From NCBI RefSeq assembly GCF_027945075.1, contig NZ_CP116034.1, forward strand, positions 2,666,001 to 2,730,000: a stretch of DNA of 64,000 bases, given 5' to 3'. Of the stretch, positions 7,380 through 16,440 are shown one piece after another (within the stretch, counting starts at the first letter, position 1; the number at the start of each line of letters is the position of its first letter). The position numbers and the translations under genes are program-made. The stretch is from Chryseobacterium sp. CY350 (lineage in GTDB: Bacteria > Bacteroidota > Bacteroidia > Flavobacteriales > Weeksellaceae). The notes under the pieces were generated by a model that did not search any database, had not been told where the DNA came from, and was given only the letters and a program-made list of their open reading frames with translations.

Positions 7380-8762
7380 TTAAATCAAACTTCTGATTTT
7401 AGCAATCATATCATCGCCTAATTTGTCGGCTTCTTCCTGTGAGAAAGCTTCTGTATAAATTCTGATAATCGGTTCTGTATTCGATTTTCTAAGGTGAACC
7501 CAATTGTTTTCAAAATCTATTTTTACTCCGTCAATGGTAGAAACCTCTTCATTTTGATACTCTTTTTCCATTTTAGTTAAAAGATCATCAACATTTATTT
7601 CGGGAGTAAGTTCGATTTTCTTTTTCCCCATAAAATAACTTGGATAACCAGCTCTTAATTCGGAAACCGTTTTATTTTCTTTTGCTAAATGGGTCAAAAA
7701 CAAAGCAACGCCAACCAAAGAATCTCTTCCGTAATGAAGTTCAGGATAGATAATTCCACCGTTTCCTTCACCGCCGATCACAGCATTTTTTTCTTTCATT
7801 AAATTGACCACATTCACTTCTCCAACAGCACTTGCAAAATATTCTGAGTTATGAGTTTTTGCCACATCTCTCAATGCGCGACTTGAAGAAAGATTTGAAA
7901 TGGCAACTCCGTTTATGTTTTTCAACAAATAATCGGCAACAGCAACTAAGGTATATTCTTCCCCGAACATTTCTCCGTTTTCGTCTACCAAAGCCAATCT
8001 GTCAACATCCGGATCTACTACAACGCCAAAATCTGCTTTTTCTTTGATTACTAATTCACAGATGTCTCCCAAATGTTCTTTCAGAGGTTCAGGATTGTGC
8101 GGAAACTGTCCGTTTGGTTCGCAGTATAATTTTACCGTTTCGCAACCCAATTTATCCAAAAGCATTGGAATTGCAATTCCGCCAGTAGAATTTACGGCAT
8201 CTAAAACGATTTTATATTTTTTAGCTTTAATCGCTTCAACATCCACCATCGGCAAATCAAGAATCTGCCGAATGTGAATATCAAAAGCATCATCTCTTGT
8301 TTCGTATTTACCTAAATCATCAACTTCCGCATAATCGAAATCTTCATTTTCCGCCAATGCCAAAACCTCAGCACCATTTTCTCCGTTAATAAATTCACCT
8401 TTCTCATTTAACAATTTCAATGCATTCCATTGTTTTGGATTGTGAGAAGCGGTCAAAATAATTCCTCCGTCAGCATTTAATTCAGGAACCATAATTTCTA
8501 CAGTTGGTGTTGTCGAAAGTCCTAAATCTACAACGTGAATTCCCAAACCTTGCAAAGTTGCACAAACCAGAGAATTGACCATTGAACCGGAGATTCTTGC
8601 ATCACGACCGATAATTAAGGTTAAATCTTTTTTATTTTTATTATTCTGAAGCCAGGTTCCGAAGGCTGATGCAAATTTCACGACATCAAGTGGTGTCAAA
8701 TTATCATTTACTTTTCCACCGATCGTTCCTCTGATTCCGGAGATACTTTTTATTAATGACAT
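7380..8762 (-). CDS. glmM: Phosphoglucosamine mutase
   Basis: A 460-residue alpha-D-phosphohexomutase. GlmM converts glucosamine-6-phosphate to glucosamine-1-phosphate for UDP-GlcNAc, peptidoglycan and LPS synthesis. Visible signatures are ISGIRGTIGG at the N-terminus, the phosphoserine loop TASHNP (Ser about 106), the Mg2+ loop DPDVDR near 243, the sugar-binding GEGNGG loop near 312, and the C-terminal phosphate-binding RKSNTEPIIRIY. Length and N-terminus fit the Bacteroidetes GlmM/ManB-like form, so a phosphomannomutase role is the main alternative. It appears to be a single-gene unit. Confidence 0.9.
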   Translation of the reverse strand: MSLIKSISGIRGTIGGKVNDNLTPLDVVKFASAFGTWLQNNKNKKDLTLIIGRDARISGSMVNSLVCATLQGLGIHVVDLGLSTTPTVEIMVPELNADGGIILTASHNPKQWNALKLLNEKGEFINGENGAEVLALAENEDFDYAEVDDLGKYETRDDAFDIHIRQILDLPMVDVEAIKAKKYKIVLDAVNSTGGIAIPMLLDKLGCETVKLYCEPNGQFPHNPEPLKEHLGDICELVIKEKADFGVVVDPDVDRLALVDENGEMFGEEYTLVAVADYLLKNINGVAISNLSSSRALRDVAKTHNSEYFASAVGEVNVVNLMKEKNAVIGGEGNGGIIYPELHYGRDSLVGVALFLTHLAKENKTVSELRAGYPSYFMGKKKIELTPEINVDDLLTKMEKEYQNEEVSTIDGVKIDFENNWVHLRKSNTEPIIRIYTEAFSQEEADKLGDDMIAKIRSLI

Positions 8763-8881
8763 ATTATTAAAAATGTTTTTGCAAAAATACGAATAAAAGA
8801 AACAAAGAATTATGAAATCTGCTTAACGTTAGTAAGTCAGTTTTTCTCCGTAAAAGCCTTATTTTAAATACATTGATATTA

Positions 8882-9034
8882 CTAAGAACATCCACAATCC
8901 TTATCGCAGCCAGATCTTTTAGAATCAAACTTTTTTGGCGCGAAACTTTTCCTCACAATTCTAAATAAAGAATAACAGGCAAAAAGCACCACAAGAGCGA
9001 TAATTACATATTGAAAAATTAAGGAAGAATCCAT
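8882..9034 (-). CDS. FeoB-associated Cys-rich membrane protein
   Basis: A 50-residue peptide too short for most gene callers. It has one transmembrane helix (about residues 6-24) and a cytosolic tail ending RSGCDKDCGCS, with three clustered Cys likely to bind iron or a cluster. Its ATG follows the FeoB stop codon directly with no gap, so it is the third gene of the feo operon. This matches the FeoB-associated Cys-rich family (FeoC-like in position) that helps or stabilises FeoB in Bacteroidetes and other groups. Confidence 0.87.
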   Translation of the reverse strand: MDSSLIFQYVIIALVVLFACYSLFRIVRKSFAPKKFDSKRSGCDKDCGCS

Positions 9035-11077
9035 TTATTTTAAGATTTGATAAGCAATTAATGACACAAAATATGCCAAACCTGTCATCATTACCACCTG
9101 AAAGCCAGTCCATTTCCAGCTTTTGGTTTCTCTGTAAACTACTGCAACGGTAGAAACACATTGCATTGCAAACGCGTAAAACAATAAAACCGAAATTCCG
9201 GTTGCAAAACTGAAGACTTTATCGCCATTTGGCTTTACATCCATTCGCATTTTATCGATTACTTTTCCTTCCGGAGCGTCATCATCTAAACTATATAAAG
9301 TTGACATTGTTCCTACGAAAACCTCTCTTGCTACAAAGCTCGTCAGAATTCCTACTCCCATTTTCCAATCATATCCCAAAGGAGCAATTGCCGGCTCGAT
9401 TGCTTTTCCCATCTTCGCCAAATACGAATGATCAAGTTCCACGTTGGTAGCAACAATCTGCTCTTCGCTTTGTTTCGGTCCGAAATAACTGAGACACCAA
9501 ATAATGATACTTACAATAAATATGATTTTCCCCGCTCCTGTAATAAAATCCCAAACTTTACCTAAAACCATTTTCAGATCATATCCGAAAAGTGGTTTTT
9601 TGTACGTCGGCAAATCCATAACCAAGTATGTTTTTCCTTTATTTTTAATGAAACCTTTCAAAATCGCTGCAGAAAGTAGCGCTACGAAAAATCCCAAAAG
9701 ATACATTCCCAAAAGTACCAACGCTTTATATTGAATTCCGAAAAAAGTTTTATCTGAAATTATCAATCCGATAATAATACTGTAAACCGGAAGTCTCGCT
9801 GAACAAGTCATAAAAGGCGTCACCAAAATGGTGAGTAATCTTTCTCGGAAGTTTTCAATATTTCTTGTTGAAATTACTGCCGGAATTGCACAAGCCGTTC
9901 CTGAAACCAGCGGAACTATACTTTTTCCATTTAAACCAAATGGCCTCAAAAACCTGTCCATCAGAAAGATAACTCTCGCCATATACCCAGAATCTTCCAA
10001 GAGATAAAGGAAGTATAATAAAATCCCGATTTGTGGTGCAAAGATGATAATTCCTCCTAATCCAGGAACAATTCCGTCGGAAATGAGTGAATTAATAGGA
10101 CCTTCCGGCAAATTTTGTTTACTAAATGCTGAAAGCCATGCAAAAAACTCATCGATCCAGTTCATGGGATATTCTGCAAGGAAGAAGACACTGTTGAAAA
10201 TTACCAATAAAATTCCTACAAAAACGACATATCCGAAAATGGGATGAACAAGAACTTTATCTAGTTTTTCAGTTAAAAGTTCTTTAAACTGAGGTTTTTT
10301 TGAAATTACATTCGCTAGTATCTTATCAATATTCTGATATCGCCTCACTACTTCCTGAACCTGTAATCTTTTCGGAACCAAACTTTTAGCTTCAGAGTCA
10401 TTAATTAATTCAGTCGCAGAATTTAATTTATTTAAATCGGCACCGATTGAGAGACTCATCCATGCCTTGTAATCGTTTTCAAATTGATTATGAGCGGAAA
10501 CTTTATTTAAAAAATCCTTATGCTCAACAGGAATATCAAATGAAGGCTTTTCTATTCTAGCAAAATCATTATCTAAAATCGCTTTTTGAATCGCTTCAAT
10601 TCCTAACTGTTCCTTGGCATTCGTCTGAATAATTCTGATATTCAAAGCTTCGGAAAATTTCTCGATATCGATGTTGATTCCTCTTCTTTCCGCTTGATCT
10701 ATTTGGTTAACAACCAGAATCATCGGAACGCCCAAATCCTGAATCTGCTGAAATAAAAGCAATCCTCTTTTTAAACTCAGAGCTTCGAGAATATAAATAA
10801 CTCCGGCAAAATCTTTCTGACTTTCCAATAGAAATTTAGAAAAAATGGCCTCATCTTCGGAGCTCGGATAAATGCTGTATGATCCCGGAAGGTCTACTAC
10901 CTCAACTTCTTCGTCTTTGTAGATATATGATCCTGAATGGCTGGAAACAGTAACTCCCGCGTAGTTTCCAGTTTTCTGTTTTTTATTGCAAAGTGCATTA
11001 AAAAGGGTTGATTTTCCAACGTTGGGATTTCCTACTAAAAGTACCTGCTTTTTATTTTGTTGCTGCATTAATTCCAA
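9035..11077 (-). CDS. feoB: Ferrous iron transporter B
   Basis: A 680-residue inner-membrane Fe2+ transporter with an N-terminal G-protein. G1 GNPNVGKST is at 16-24, G3 DLPG at 62-65 and G4 NQID near 124. A helical regulatory domain follows to about 265, and then about ten transmembrane helices with the conserved Gate motifs (SGTACAIPAVIST and CSARLPVYSIIIGL). The gene overlaps feoA by 10 bp and abuts the Cys-rich peptide gene. The length is slightly below E. coli FeoB but usual for Bacteroidetes forms without a fused FeoA domain. Confidence 0.97.
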   Translation of the reverse strand: MELMQQQNKKQVLLVGNPNVGKSTLFNALCNKKQKTGNYAGVTVSSHSGSYIYKDEEVEVVDLPGSYSIYPSSEDEAIFSKFLLESQKDFAGVIYILEALSLKRGLLLFQQIQDLGVPMILVVNQIDQAERRGINIDIEKFSEALNIRIIQTNAKEQLGIEAIQKAILDNDFARIEKPSFDIPVEHKDFLNKVSAHNQFENDYKAWMSLSIGADLNKLNSATELINDSEAKSLVPKRLQVQEVVRRYQNIDKILANVISKKPQFKELLTEKLDKVLVHPIFGYVVFVGILLVIFNSVFFLAEYPMNWIDEFFAWLSAFSKQNLPEGPINSLISDGIVPGLGGIIIFAPQIGILLYFLYLLEDSGYMARVIFLMDRFLRPFGLNGKSIVPLVSGTACAIPAVISTRNIENFRERLLTILVTPFMTCSARLPVYSIIIGLIISDKTFFGIQYKALVLLGMYLLGFFVALLSAAILKGFIKNKGKTYLVMDLPTYKKPLFGYDLKMVLGKVWDFITGAGKIIFIVSIIIWCLSYFGPKQSEEQIVATNVELDHSYLAKMGKAIEPAIAPLGYDWKMGVGILTSFVAREVFVGTMSTLYSLDDDAPEGKVIDKMRMDVKPNGDKVFSFATGISVLLFYAFAMQCVSTVAVVYRETKSWKWTGFQVVMMTGLAYFVSLIAYQILK

Positions 11078-11322
11078 TCTTCTACAATGATAAACTCCCC
11101 TTCTTCTTTTCGCAACGCGATCCTACTTTTTTCATCCCCAAATTCCACATAAAGAGGGCCGTTGAAAGGAGCTCTATAAAGTATTCTGAAGACAGTTTCA
11201 GGCAACAGCCCCATTTCTATGATTTTGTTGGGCATCTGTAAATGATCATTATCGTAGCCCAAAATTTTCCCAAGTCTGTTCTTAGGAAATCTATTTAATG
11301 TCTGTGAATAGTTATCTTTCAA
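11068..11322 (-). CDS. feoA: Ferrous iron transport protein A
   Basis: An 84-residue SH3-like FeoA domain, full length for the family, with the typical MPNKIIEMGLLPETVFRIL turn-strand region and a terminal acidic EEGEFIIVED. FeoA is a small cytosolic partner that modulates the FeoB GTPase. It is the first gene of the operon and its end overlaps the FeoB start by 10 bp. The promoter with a palindrome at 11344-11374 lies just upstream. Confidence 0.93.
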   Translation of the reverse strand: MKDNYSQTLNRFPKNRLGKILGYDNDHLQMPNKIIEMGLLPETVFRILYRAPFNGPLYVEFGDEKSRIALRKEEGEFIIVEDWN

Positions 11323-11343
11323 TACCTATATTTTTTCTGCTTG

Positions 11344-11374
11344 CAAATATACGCTATTTAAATTTAATCTAAAT
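11344..11374 (-). promoter_or_regulatory. feoAB promoter with candidate metalloregulator operator
   Basis: On the reverse strand a TATATTTG -7 box (11344-11351) lies 21 bp upstream of the FeoA start. Directly upstream of it is a near-palindrome, ATTTAGATTAAATTTAAAT (11356-11374), whose two halves differ at one base. The position, between -7 and -33, suits a repressor. The AT-rich inverted repeat could suit a Fur- or DtxR-family iron sensor; which one is not determinable here. Confidence 0.55.
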
Positions 11375-11412
11375 AAGACTAATTTTAAAGATTTACAGAA
11401 ACTATAATGAAA

Positions 11413-11448
11413 AATAAACCCAAACTCAGAAATGAGTCTGGGTTTATT
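11413..11448. terminator. Terminator downstream of the small exported protein gene
   Basis: The long stem AATAAACCCA-ACTCA / TGAGT-TGGGTTTATT has a GAAA loop and T-rich ends. It follows the stop at 11469 on the reverse strand. A near copy occurs at 11890-11920. Confidence 0.8.
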
Positions 11449-11468
11449 AATCTTGACTATTCTAAGTT

Positions 11469-11753
11469 CTAGTTAGTCGATTGTGAAGCTTTGGCGCAGT
11501 GATATGGAGGACCAGCAATAACTGGACCTAATGCCAATTCAATTATGCAAAGATCTGCATCTGATAATTCCTTCTGTTTCCTAGCTGTGTTCAAAACTTG
11601 AATTGTTACTTTTTTTTGATTTTCATCAATCGTTTTTTTAACAACTAAAACCTTTTGTTCCGTGTTTTTTTCATTCTTTTCCTTTTGCGTTTCTGCTTTT
11701 GCGAAAACGAATGTTGACAACGTAACAAATGACGCGATAATAATTTTCTTCAT
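11469..11753 (-). CDS. Small exported protein of unknown function
   Basis: A 94-residue protein with a clean Sec signal peptide (MKKIIIASFVTLSTFVFAKA, cleavage near residue 18-20), then a Lys/Glu-rich charged segment and a C-terminus with two Cys (DLCIIELALGPVIAGPPYHC). The start at 11753 is chosen over the upstream in-frame ATG because it begins the signal peptide. I do not recognise a family. The two Cys could form a disulfide in the periplasm. It is flanked on both sides by almost identical terminator hairpins, so it is transcribed alone. Confidence 0.75.
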   Translation of the reverse strand: MKKIIIASFVTLSTFVFAKAETQKEKNEKNTEQKVLVVKKTIDENQKKVTIQVLNTARKQKELSDADLCIIELALGPVIAGPPYHCAKASQSTN

Positions 11754-11889
11754 TGTATAGAATTTAAATTTGTATTTCAAAGTTAACAAAATAATATCAA
11801 TATAGAATTAACGGTTGAAATTATTCACTTAAAATTAAATGTTAATTATTTAAACTTTTATTGCTTTTGATTTTACAGTAACTTGTAAA

Positions 11890-11920
11890 TAAACCCAAAC
11901 TCATTTCTGAGTCTGGGTCT
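11890..11920. terminator. Second copy of the AAACCCAAACTCA terminator
   Basis: The stem AAACCCAAACTCA / TGAGTCTGGGTCT with TTTC loop follows the GLPGLI gene (stop at 11952). Its sequence nearly repeats the hairpin at 11413-11448, suggesting local duplication or copying. Confidence 0.72.
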
Positions 11921-11951
11921 ACTTCAATATAATTTAGTTAAAATCTGAATG

Positions 11952-12869
11952 TTATTTTTTATCTTTCTCTTTACCTACTTTTTCTAGATTACCCACCTTC
12001 ACAGTTGCTGTTTTTTCAATTGGATTATCGTTTGAATTGAAAAAATCCTTCGCTATTTTTTCCTGTTTTTTCATCATCTCACCAATCGTCATATCTGATC
12101 CAGGCATTTTCATACTAGACATTTCCGGAGTTACTCTCTGACGAAACTCCCCCATCGGATCTTTTTTAAAAGTAGCGTAAGCTTTTTCAAACTTCTCTTT
12201 ACTTGTTGGCGTTATGTTATTTGACATTCCATACTTCGCATTTACTTTTTCTGAATAAGAGAGTTCTTCATAATTTTCAATTTTCTTGTTACCACTCAGT
12301 TTCCATGAATAATGTTTTTCAGAATCTTCAATCTTAACAATCAATCCTGGCAAACCATAAAATTTATAAGGTCCATCCGGGAATGGAATATCTGTAGTGA
12401 ACCAAGCTATCCATTTTCTTCCTCCGAAATCGGTCGTTGCTTTTTGCGTATTATACTCTCCCACTTTTTCTTTTTCGGGAAGAATATTCCATTTAAATTT
12501 TATATCATCCTCATAAGCAAATAAGTTCATACTTATTCTGTCTACATACTGTTCTTTCATCTCCGGATATGTTTTCACAATTTTATATGAAAATTTAGGC
12601 ATTTTGATCAGTTTAGACATATCTTTAAATGATTTAGTCTTTTCCATCTCCTCGACAGCCATTTTAATAATTGAATCCTGAGCAGGAACTGTATAGTCCT
12701 GATAAATCGATTTTTTACCAGTAACATCAAGTATTGCTATCACCTTATCAATTTTTGTTGAATCTTGTTTCGGCTTAAAAGTCAATTCGTAAAAGAATCT
12801 GTTTGCTGTTTCCTGTGCATTGATAATTGCAAAAGCTGCAATCAATACTATTGAAAATAATTTTTTCAT
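11952..12869 (-). CDS. GLPGLI family protein
   Basis: A 305-residue exported protein: signal peptide MKKLFSIVLIAAFAIINAQ, then a beta-rich body with GGRKWIAWFT and the family motif YGLPGLIVKIED near 170-181. The C-terminal third is rich in Met, Lys and Glu and low in structure. GLPGLI proteins occur only in Bacteroidetes, usually beside TonB-dependent-receptor-like barrels, as here (barrel gene 107 bp upstream). Their function is unknown; a periplasmic or surface partner of the barrel is inferred. Confidence 0.88.
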   Translation of the reverse strand: MKKLFSIVLIAAFAIINAQETANRFFYELTFKPKQDSTKIDKVIAILDVTGKKSIYQDYTVPAQDSIIKMAVEEMEKTKSFKDMSKLIKMPKFSYKIVKTYPEMKEQYVDRISMNLFAYEDDIKFKWNILPEKEKVGEYNTQKATTDFGGRKWIAWFTTDIPFPDGPYKFYGLPGLIVKIEDSEKHYSWKLSGNKKIENYEELSYSEKVNAKYGMSNNITPTSKEKFEKAYATFKKDPMGEFRQRVTPEMSSMKMPGSDMTIGEMMKKQEKIAKDFFNSNDNPIEKTATVKVGNLEKVGKEKDKK

Positions 12870-12940
12870 TTTAATAACTTTAAATAATTAGTTAGCAGTT
12901 CGTTATTTTTGTTACAGTTTTTATTTAAAAAAATCAGAAA

Positions 12941-12970
12941 AAAAACCAACCTCAGCGAGATTGGTTTTTT
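12941..12970 (-). terminator. Terminator after the barrel gene
   Basis: The stem AAAAACCAA-CTC / GAG-TTGGTTTTT with AGC loop and a T run on the reverse strand lies 6 bp beyond the stop codon of the outer-membrane gene. It separates that gene from the downstream GLPGLI gene. Confidence 0.8.
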
Positions 12971-12975
12971 TACTT

Positions 12976-15666
12976 TTATTTAAAGTTGAATTTTACTGTA
13001 AACATTACTTGGCTTGGTCGAAGTAATATTCTTGTGTAGCTGATATTTGTTGTATTGATATCATATGTTTCGAAAACTTTTTTGTTAGCGATATTCATCC
13101 ATTTCAATTCAAAATCAATTTTCTTTTGCGACCATGAGAATTGGTATGACAAATCGTAAAATCCGTTGTTATATTTCTGGCCGGCTGCATTTGTATTTAC
13201 CTGATCCCAATTAAAACCGACTGTGTGGTTTTCGACAGGATACACAAAAAGACCAAGATTATGGGTAAAGCCCGTTCTTGCAGCATTAGAATTTACGCTT
13301 CCTGTACTTGTTTGGTCGGTTCTTGTAAGATTTGCATTATAATCTATGCTCATCCAGCTGAAGTAAGTATTGTTGAATTTGATTCCAAACGACTGACTGT
13401 TGTTTTTGTTGGTGAAAGAATCGTTATTTAAGAAAGCATCTGATGTTGATGTATTGTTGCTGTAGCTCAAAGAAGCATTGGTTTTAAATTTCGGAAAATA
13501 TTTCCCGATTTCTGCATTGTAACCACTGCTTACAACATTATTTTCCTGCTCTATATATTGCATTACAGAATATCCTCCAACAATTGTAGGATTAGATATT
13601 AAATTTCTCTTAGCATCGGAAAGTCTGTAGCTTACATTAAAAAATAAATTATTCAATGGGTTTCTGTATTCCAATCTTGCGCCTGCCGATTTATTATTGT
13701 TTTCAGGAATCGGATTGTTTGCATCCATTGCATTTAAGGATGTTGGCGAAATCATTAGAAATCCTGAGTACGCTGTATTAACTTCACCAAAATTATTGCT
13801 GATATTACCATTTAACGAAGCTTTAAAGAATGAAGCAAAGTTGAATTGTGCAAATAAATTAGGCTCAAAAGTAAGTTTATTTACAGATTTTGAAACCGTT
13901 CTTAAAGGATCTTCCGCTGTAATATTATTTGAATTTACCGGAACGTTGGCGTATAGCATCCACGAATCATCTTTATAATTGATTCCTACGCTTCCGTAAG
14001 GTGTCGCAGTGGTGTATTTAAGGTCGTTTTCAAAACCAGATCCGTAGCCGTAAGCTTCTCCGCTAATATTTTTATTAAGTGCCGATCTCAAATCGGTAGA
14101 TTTATAATTTAATCCAATTTCGGGAGTAAAAGTCCAGCCTTTTGCCGAGAAACCAATATTTGCAGAATGGTTGGCTTCAAAAGTTTTCAGCTGTAAATTT
14201 TGTCTTACCGATTGTGTACCAACTCCCGGATAAAACCCCGGAATACTAAGGTAAGAAGCAGGCGAAATGTCTAATTTTTGGCTGTCGTTCTGATAACTGA
14301 TAAATGACTGCACATTTACCATTTTCTCTTTCCACGGAATAATCGTGCTTAAAGAGTTTTGAAATGACGATGTTGGAGATTGCAATGCTTCCTGACCATT
14401 TCTACCAATTGCACCATCTGTTCTGTCAACAACTGCTCTGTCGGCGTTCCAAAACTGTGAGAAACTTGTAGTGTTTTTGAAGAACCCTTTTTTCGCATTT
14501 TTTGTGAAAATCAATTCTCCTTTTACTTTATCTGTAAAAAAGTTATTCAATATGTTTTGTGTGGTACTGAAAGCAGGACTTTTAGTAGTTGCAAAATAAT
14601 CTGTCTGACTGTACGATTCTCTTTCAACAGCATTATTGGTATAGTTTGCATTTGCCTTCAGTTCCCATTCTTTTTTGTTATCGATATTCGTCAGATAATT
14701 TGCAGACAGATAATGAACATTATTGAATAAATATCTTTTTACCGGAAGATTCGGCGTGCTCGCGTTTTCTACATTAAGCCAATCATTTTGGGAAGCATTA
14801 ATTCTTCTTCCTTCAAATCTATTTCCAAAAGCTAAAATGTTCCCTTCATTTTCCACCTGCTCGCCCATATTATTGGTCTTGTAGTTTGCTACCCATTGGC
14901 TTTTTTTGCTGAAAAACATTGGGGTCAGTTTCACATTCCAAAGCCACGGATCGGTAAAACCTGCTCCAACTTCTCCTCTACCTGTCATTGTAACAGATTT
15001 CTTAAGCTTGATATTGATTGCTGCTGCGTCTGAAGGTATTTTCCCCTGAAGCATCTTTACAGGTTGATGATTTTCAAGAACTTCTAATTTCTGAATAGCA
15101 TCTTTCGGAAGTGAGTTTGTAATCGTACCATAACCACCTTCCATTAAATCTTTTCCTTCTACATAAAATTTGTTGATTGCATTACCCTGATACAATATGG
15201 TACCGTCTGCATTCACCTCAATACCCGGAATTTTCTTCATCACGTCAGCCAAAGTACGGTCGTTTTTACTGTCGAATGCCTTCAGATCGTAAGCAATCGT
15301 ATCGCCTCTTGCGGTGATCATTTTGGTTTTCAGCTGAACTTCTTTTATTTCCGTAGCTTCAGATTGCATTTTGAATGTCAAAGACTGATCACTGTTGCTG
15401 ATTTGTTTTGTTAAAGGCTTTTGGTTAAAAGCTTTTACCTTCAGGTCTACATTAGATTCCGCTGAAGTGAACGTTACCTTATATTCCCCTTTAGAATTTG
15501 TGATTCCGTAAGCAAGAATTGCATCTTTGCCCGGTTCTTCCACCGTTACACTTGCGCTTGGGATCGCAATACCGTCTTCATCTGTAATTTTACCTGAAAT
15601 CGTTTTCTGAGAGAAAGCCAAAACAGAGAAAAATACCATGAGAAATAAGGAGACTTTTCTTTTCAT
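12976..15666 (-). CDS. Outer-membrane TonB-receptor-like barrel with carboxypeptidase-regulatory domain
   Basis: An 896-residue protein with signal peptide (about 1-19, ending AFSQ), an N-terminal carboxypeptidase-regulatory-like beta sandwich (about 22-105, ISGKITDEDGIAIPSASVTV), a plug-like domain (about 130-220, including VMKKIPGIEVNADGTILYQG), and a long beta barrel ending in VMFTVKFNFK with an aromatic near the C-terminus. No clear TonB box was found. It belongs to the CarboxypepD_reg-like/outer-membrane-barrel proteins found beside GLPGLI genes. The substrate is unknown. A TACGTTTG box (reverse, 15843-15850) may be its -7 element, leaving a leader of about 170 nt. Confidence 0.85.
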   Translation of the reverse strand: MKRKVSLFLMVFFSVLAFSQKTISGKITDEDGIAIPSASVTVEEPGKDAILAYGITNSKGEYKVTFTSAESNVDLKVKAFNQKPLTKQISNSDQSLTFKMQSEATEIKEVQLKTKMITARGDTIAYDLKAFDSKNDRTLADVMKKIPGIEVNADGTILYQGNAINKFYVEGKDLMEGGYGTITNSLPKDAIQKLEVLENHQPVKMLQGKIPSDAAAINIKLKKSVTMTGRGEVGAGFTDPWLWNVKLTPMFFSKKSQWVANYKTNNMGEQVENEGNILAFGNRFEGRRINASQNDWLNVENASTPNLPVKRYLFNNVHYLSANYLTNIDNKKEWELKANANYTNNAVERESYSQTDYFATTKSPAFSTTQNILNNFFTDKVKGELIFTKNAKKGFFKNTTSFSQFWNADRAVVDRTDGAIGRNGQEALQSPTSSFQNSLSTIIPWKEKMVNVQSFISYQNDSQKLDISPASYLSIPGFYPGVGTQSVRQNLQLKTFEANHSANIGFSAKGWTFTPEIGLNYKSTDLRSALNKNISGEAYGYGSGFENDLKYTTATPYGSVGINYKDDSWMLYANVPVNSNNITAEDPLRTVSKSVNKLTFEPNLFAQFNFASFFKASLNGNISNNFGEVNTAYSGFLMISPTSLNAMDANNPIPENNNKSAGARLEYRNPLNNLFFNVSYRLSDAKRNLISNPTIVGGYSVMQYIEQENNVVSSGYNAEIGKYFPKFKTNASLSYSNNTSTSDAFLNNDSFTNKNNSQSFGIKFNNTYFSWMSIDYNANLTRTDQTSTGSVNSNAARTGFTHNLGLFVYPVENHTVGFNWDQVNTNAAGQKYNNGFYDLSYQFSWSQKKIDFELKWMNIANKKVFETYDINTTNISYTRILLRPSQVMFTVKFNFK

Positions 15667-15972
15667 AGGTATTAATTTATTTTTTTAAAGTTTCGCAGGA
15701 TTCAAAATGTTGAAAGTAATTTGACCGTTCCCGCGATATGGTTGTTTATTATTTGAATAATTAGTTACTTAGATTGCTGTTTTGTTACACTTTATAGAGA
15801 TGTAATTTTACAGAGAAAGTTAAACCGTTCTTTTTACAACTACAAACGTAGTGATAATTTCTTTTAATTTTTCTATTTCTAAAGATGATCTTCTTGTTTT
15901 GATTACATTTAATTAGAATTAATGATTTATATTTTACCTAAAAGTATAAATTTGTACAAAGAATATACAGTT
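15667..15972. other. Intergenic region between divergent genes
   Basis: About 306 bp without a gene, between the barrel gene (reverse) and the XRE pseudogene (forward). It holds a TACGTTTG box reading toward the barrel gene (15843-15850) and a TAAATTTG box (15947-15954) reading toward the pseudogene. Nothing else was recognised. Confidence 0.5.
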
Positions 15973-16307
15973 ATGGAATAGGAACGAATCTCAAAAGATT
16001 GAGAAGTAAAACAAAATATTCTAGTCAGGATATTGCAGATCTATTAGAAGTCGACAGAAACACATATTCTAATTGGGAAAACGAAGCAACAGACATAAAG
16101 TCACAATACATTCCAAAGTTAGCAGATATCTTTAATGTGAAAATTCAGGATCTATTTGATACTGAGCAAAAATTTCAAATAAATAACTTTTAAAACCATG
16201 ATAATGCAACTGGTCAGCAAGGAATTATCATTAACATAACAGATTCTGAAACTGCCAAGCTTATAAGTTCACAGCTTGAAGAATTGATTAACAGTCTAAA
16301 GAAATAA
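15973..16307 (+). pseudogene. XRE-family HTH regulator, inactivated
   Basis: The reading frame IGTNLKRLRSKTKYSSQDIA... encodes a Cro/C1-type helix-turn-helix (SSQDIADLLEVDRNTYSNWE) and continues into a C-terminal helix ending SSQLEELINSLKK. Two defects are visible. The only suitable ATG (15973) is out of frame by one base with codons from 15978 on, consistent with a 1-nt deletion. An in-frame TAA (16191-16193) follows residue pair NF, after which the same frame continues for 37 codons to TAA at 16305. A TTG at 15999 could start a shortened product, which would lack part of helix 1. A TAAATTTG -7 box precedes it. Confidence 0.75.
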
Positions 16308-16440
16308 AAAAAATCTACCCGTAATTATTCATTTTGCAGGAAGGTAAATCACTCTTTTGAAGATCGTTTGTCATTCAGAAGCAACCTACATTATTTTCTT
16401 TCGTTTAGATTACTTCAGAACAACAAAGATTGTTTAGCAA

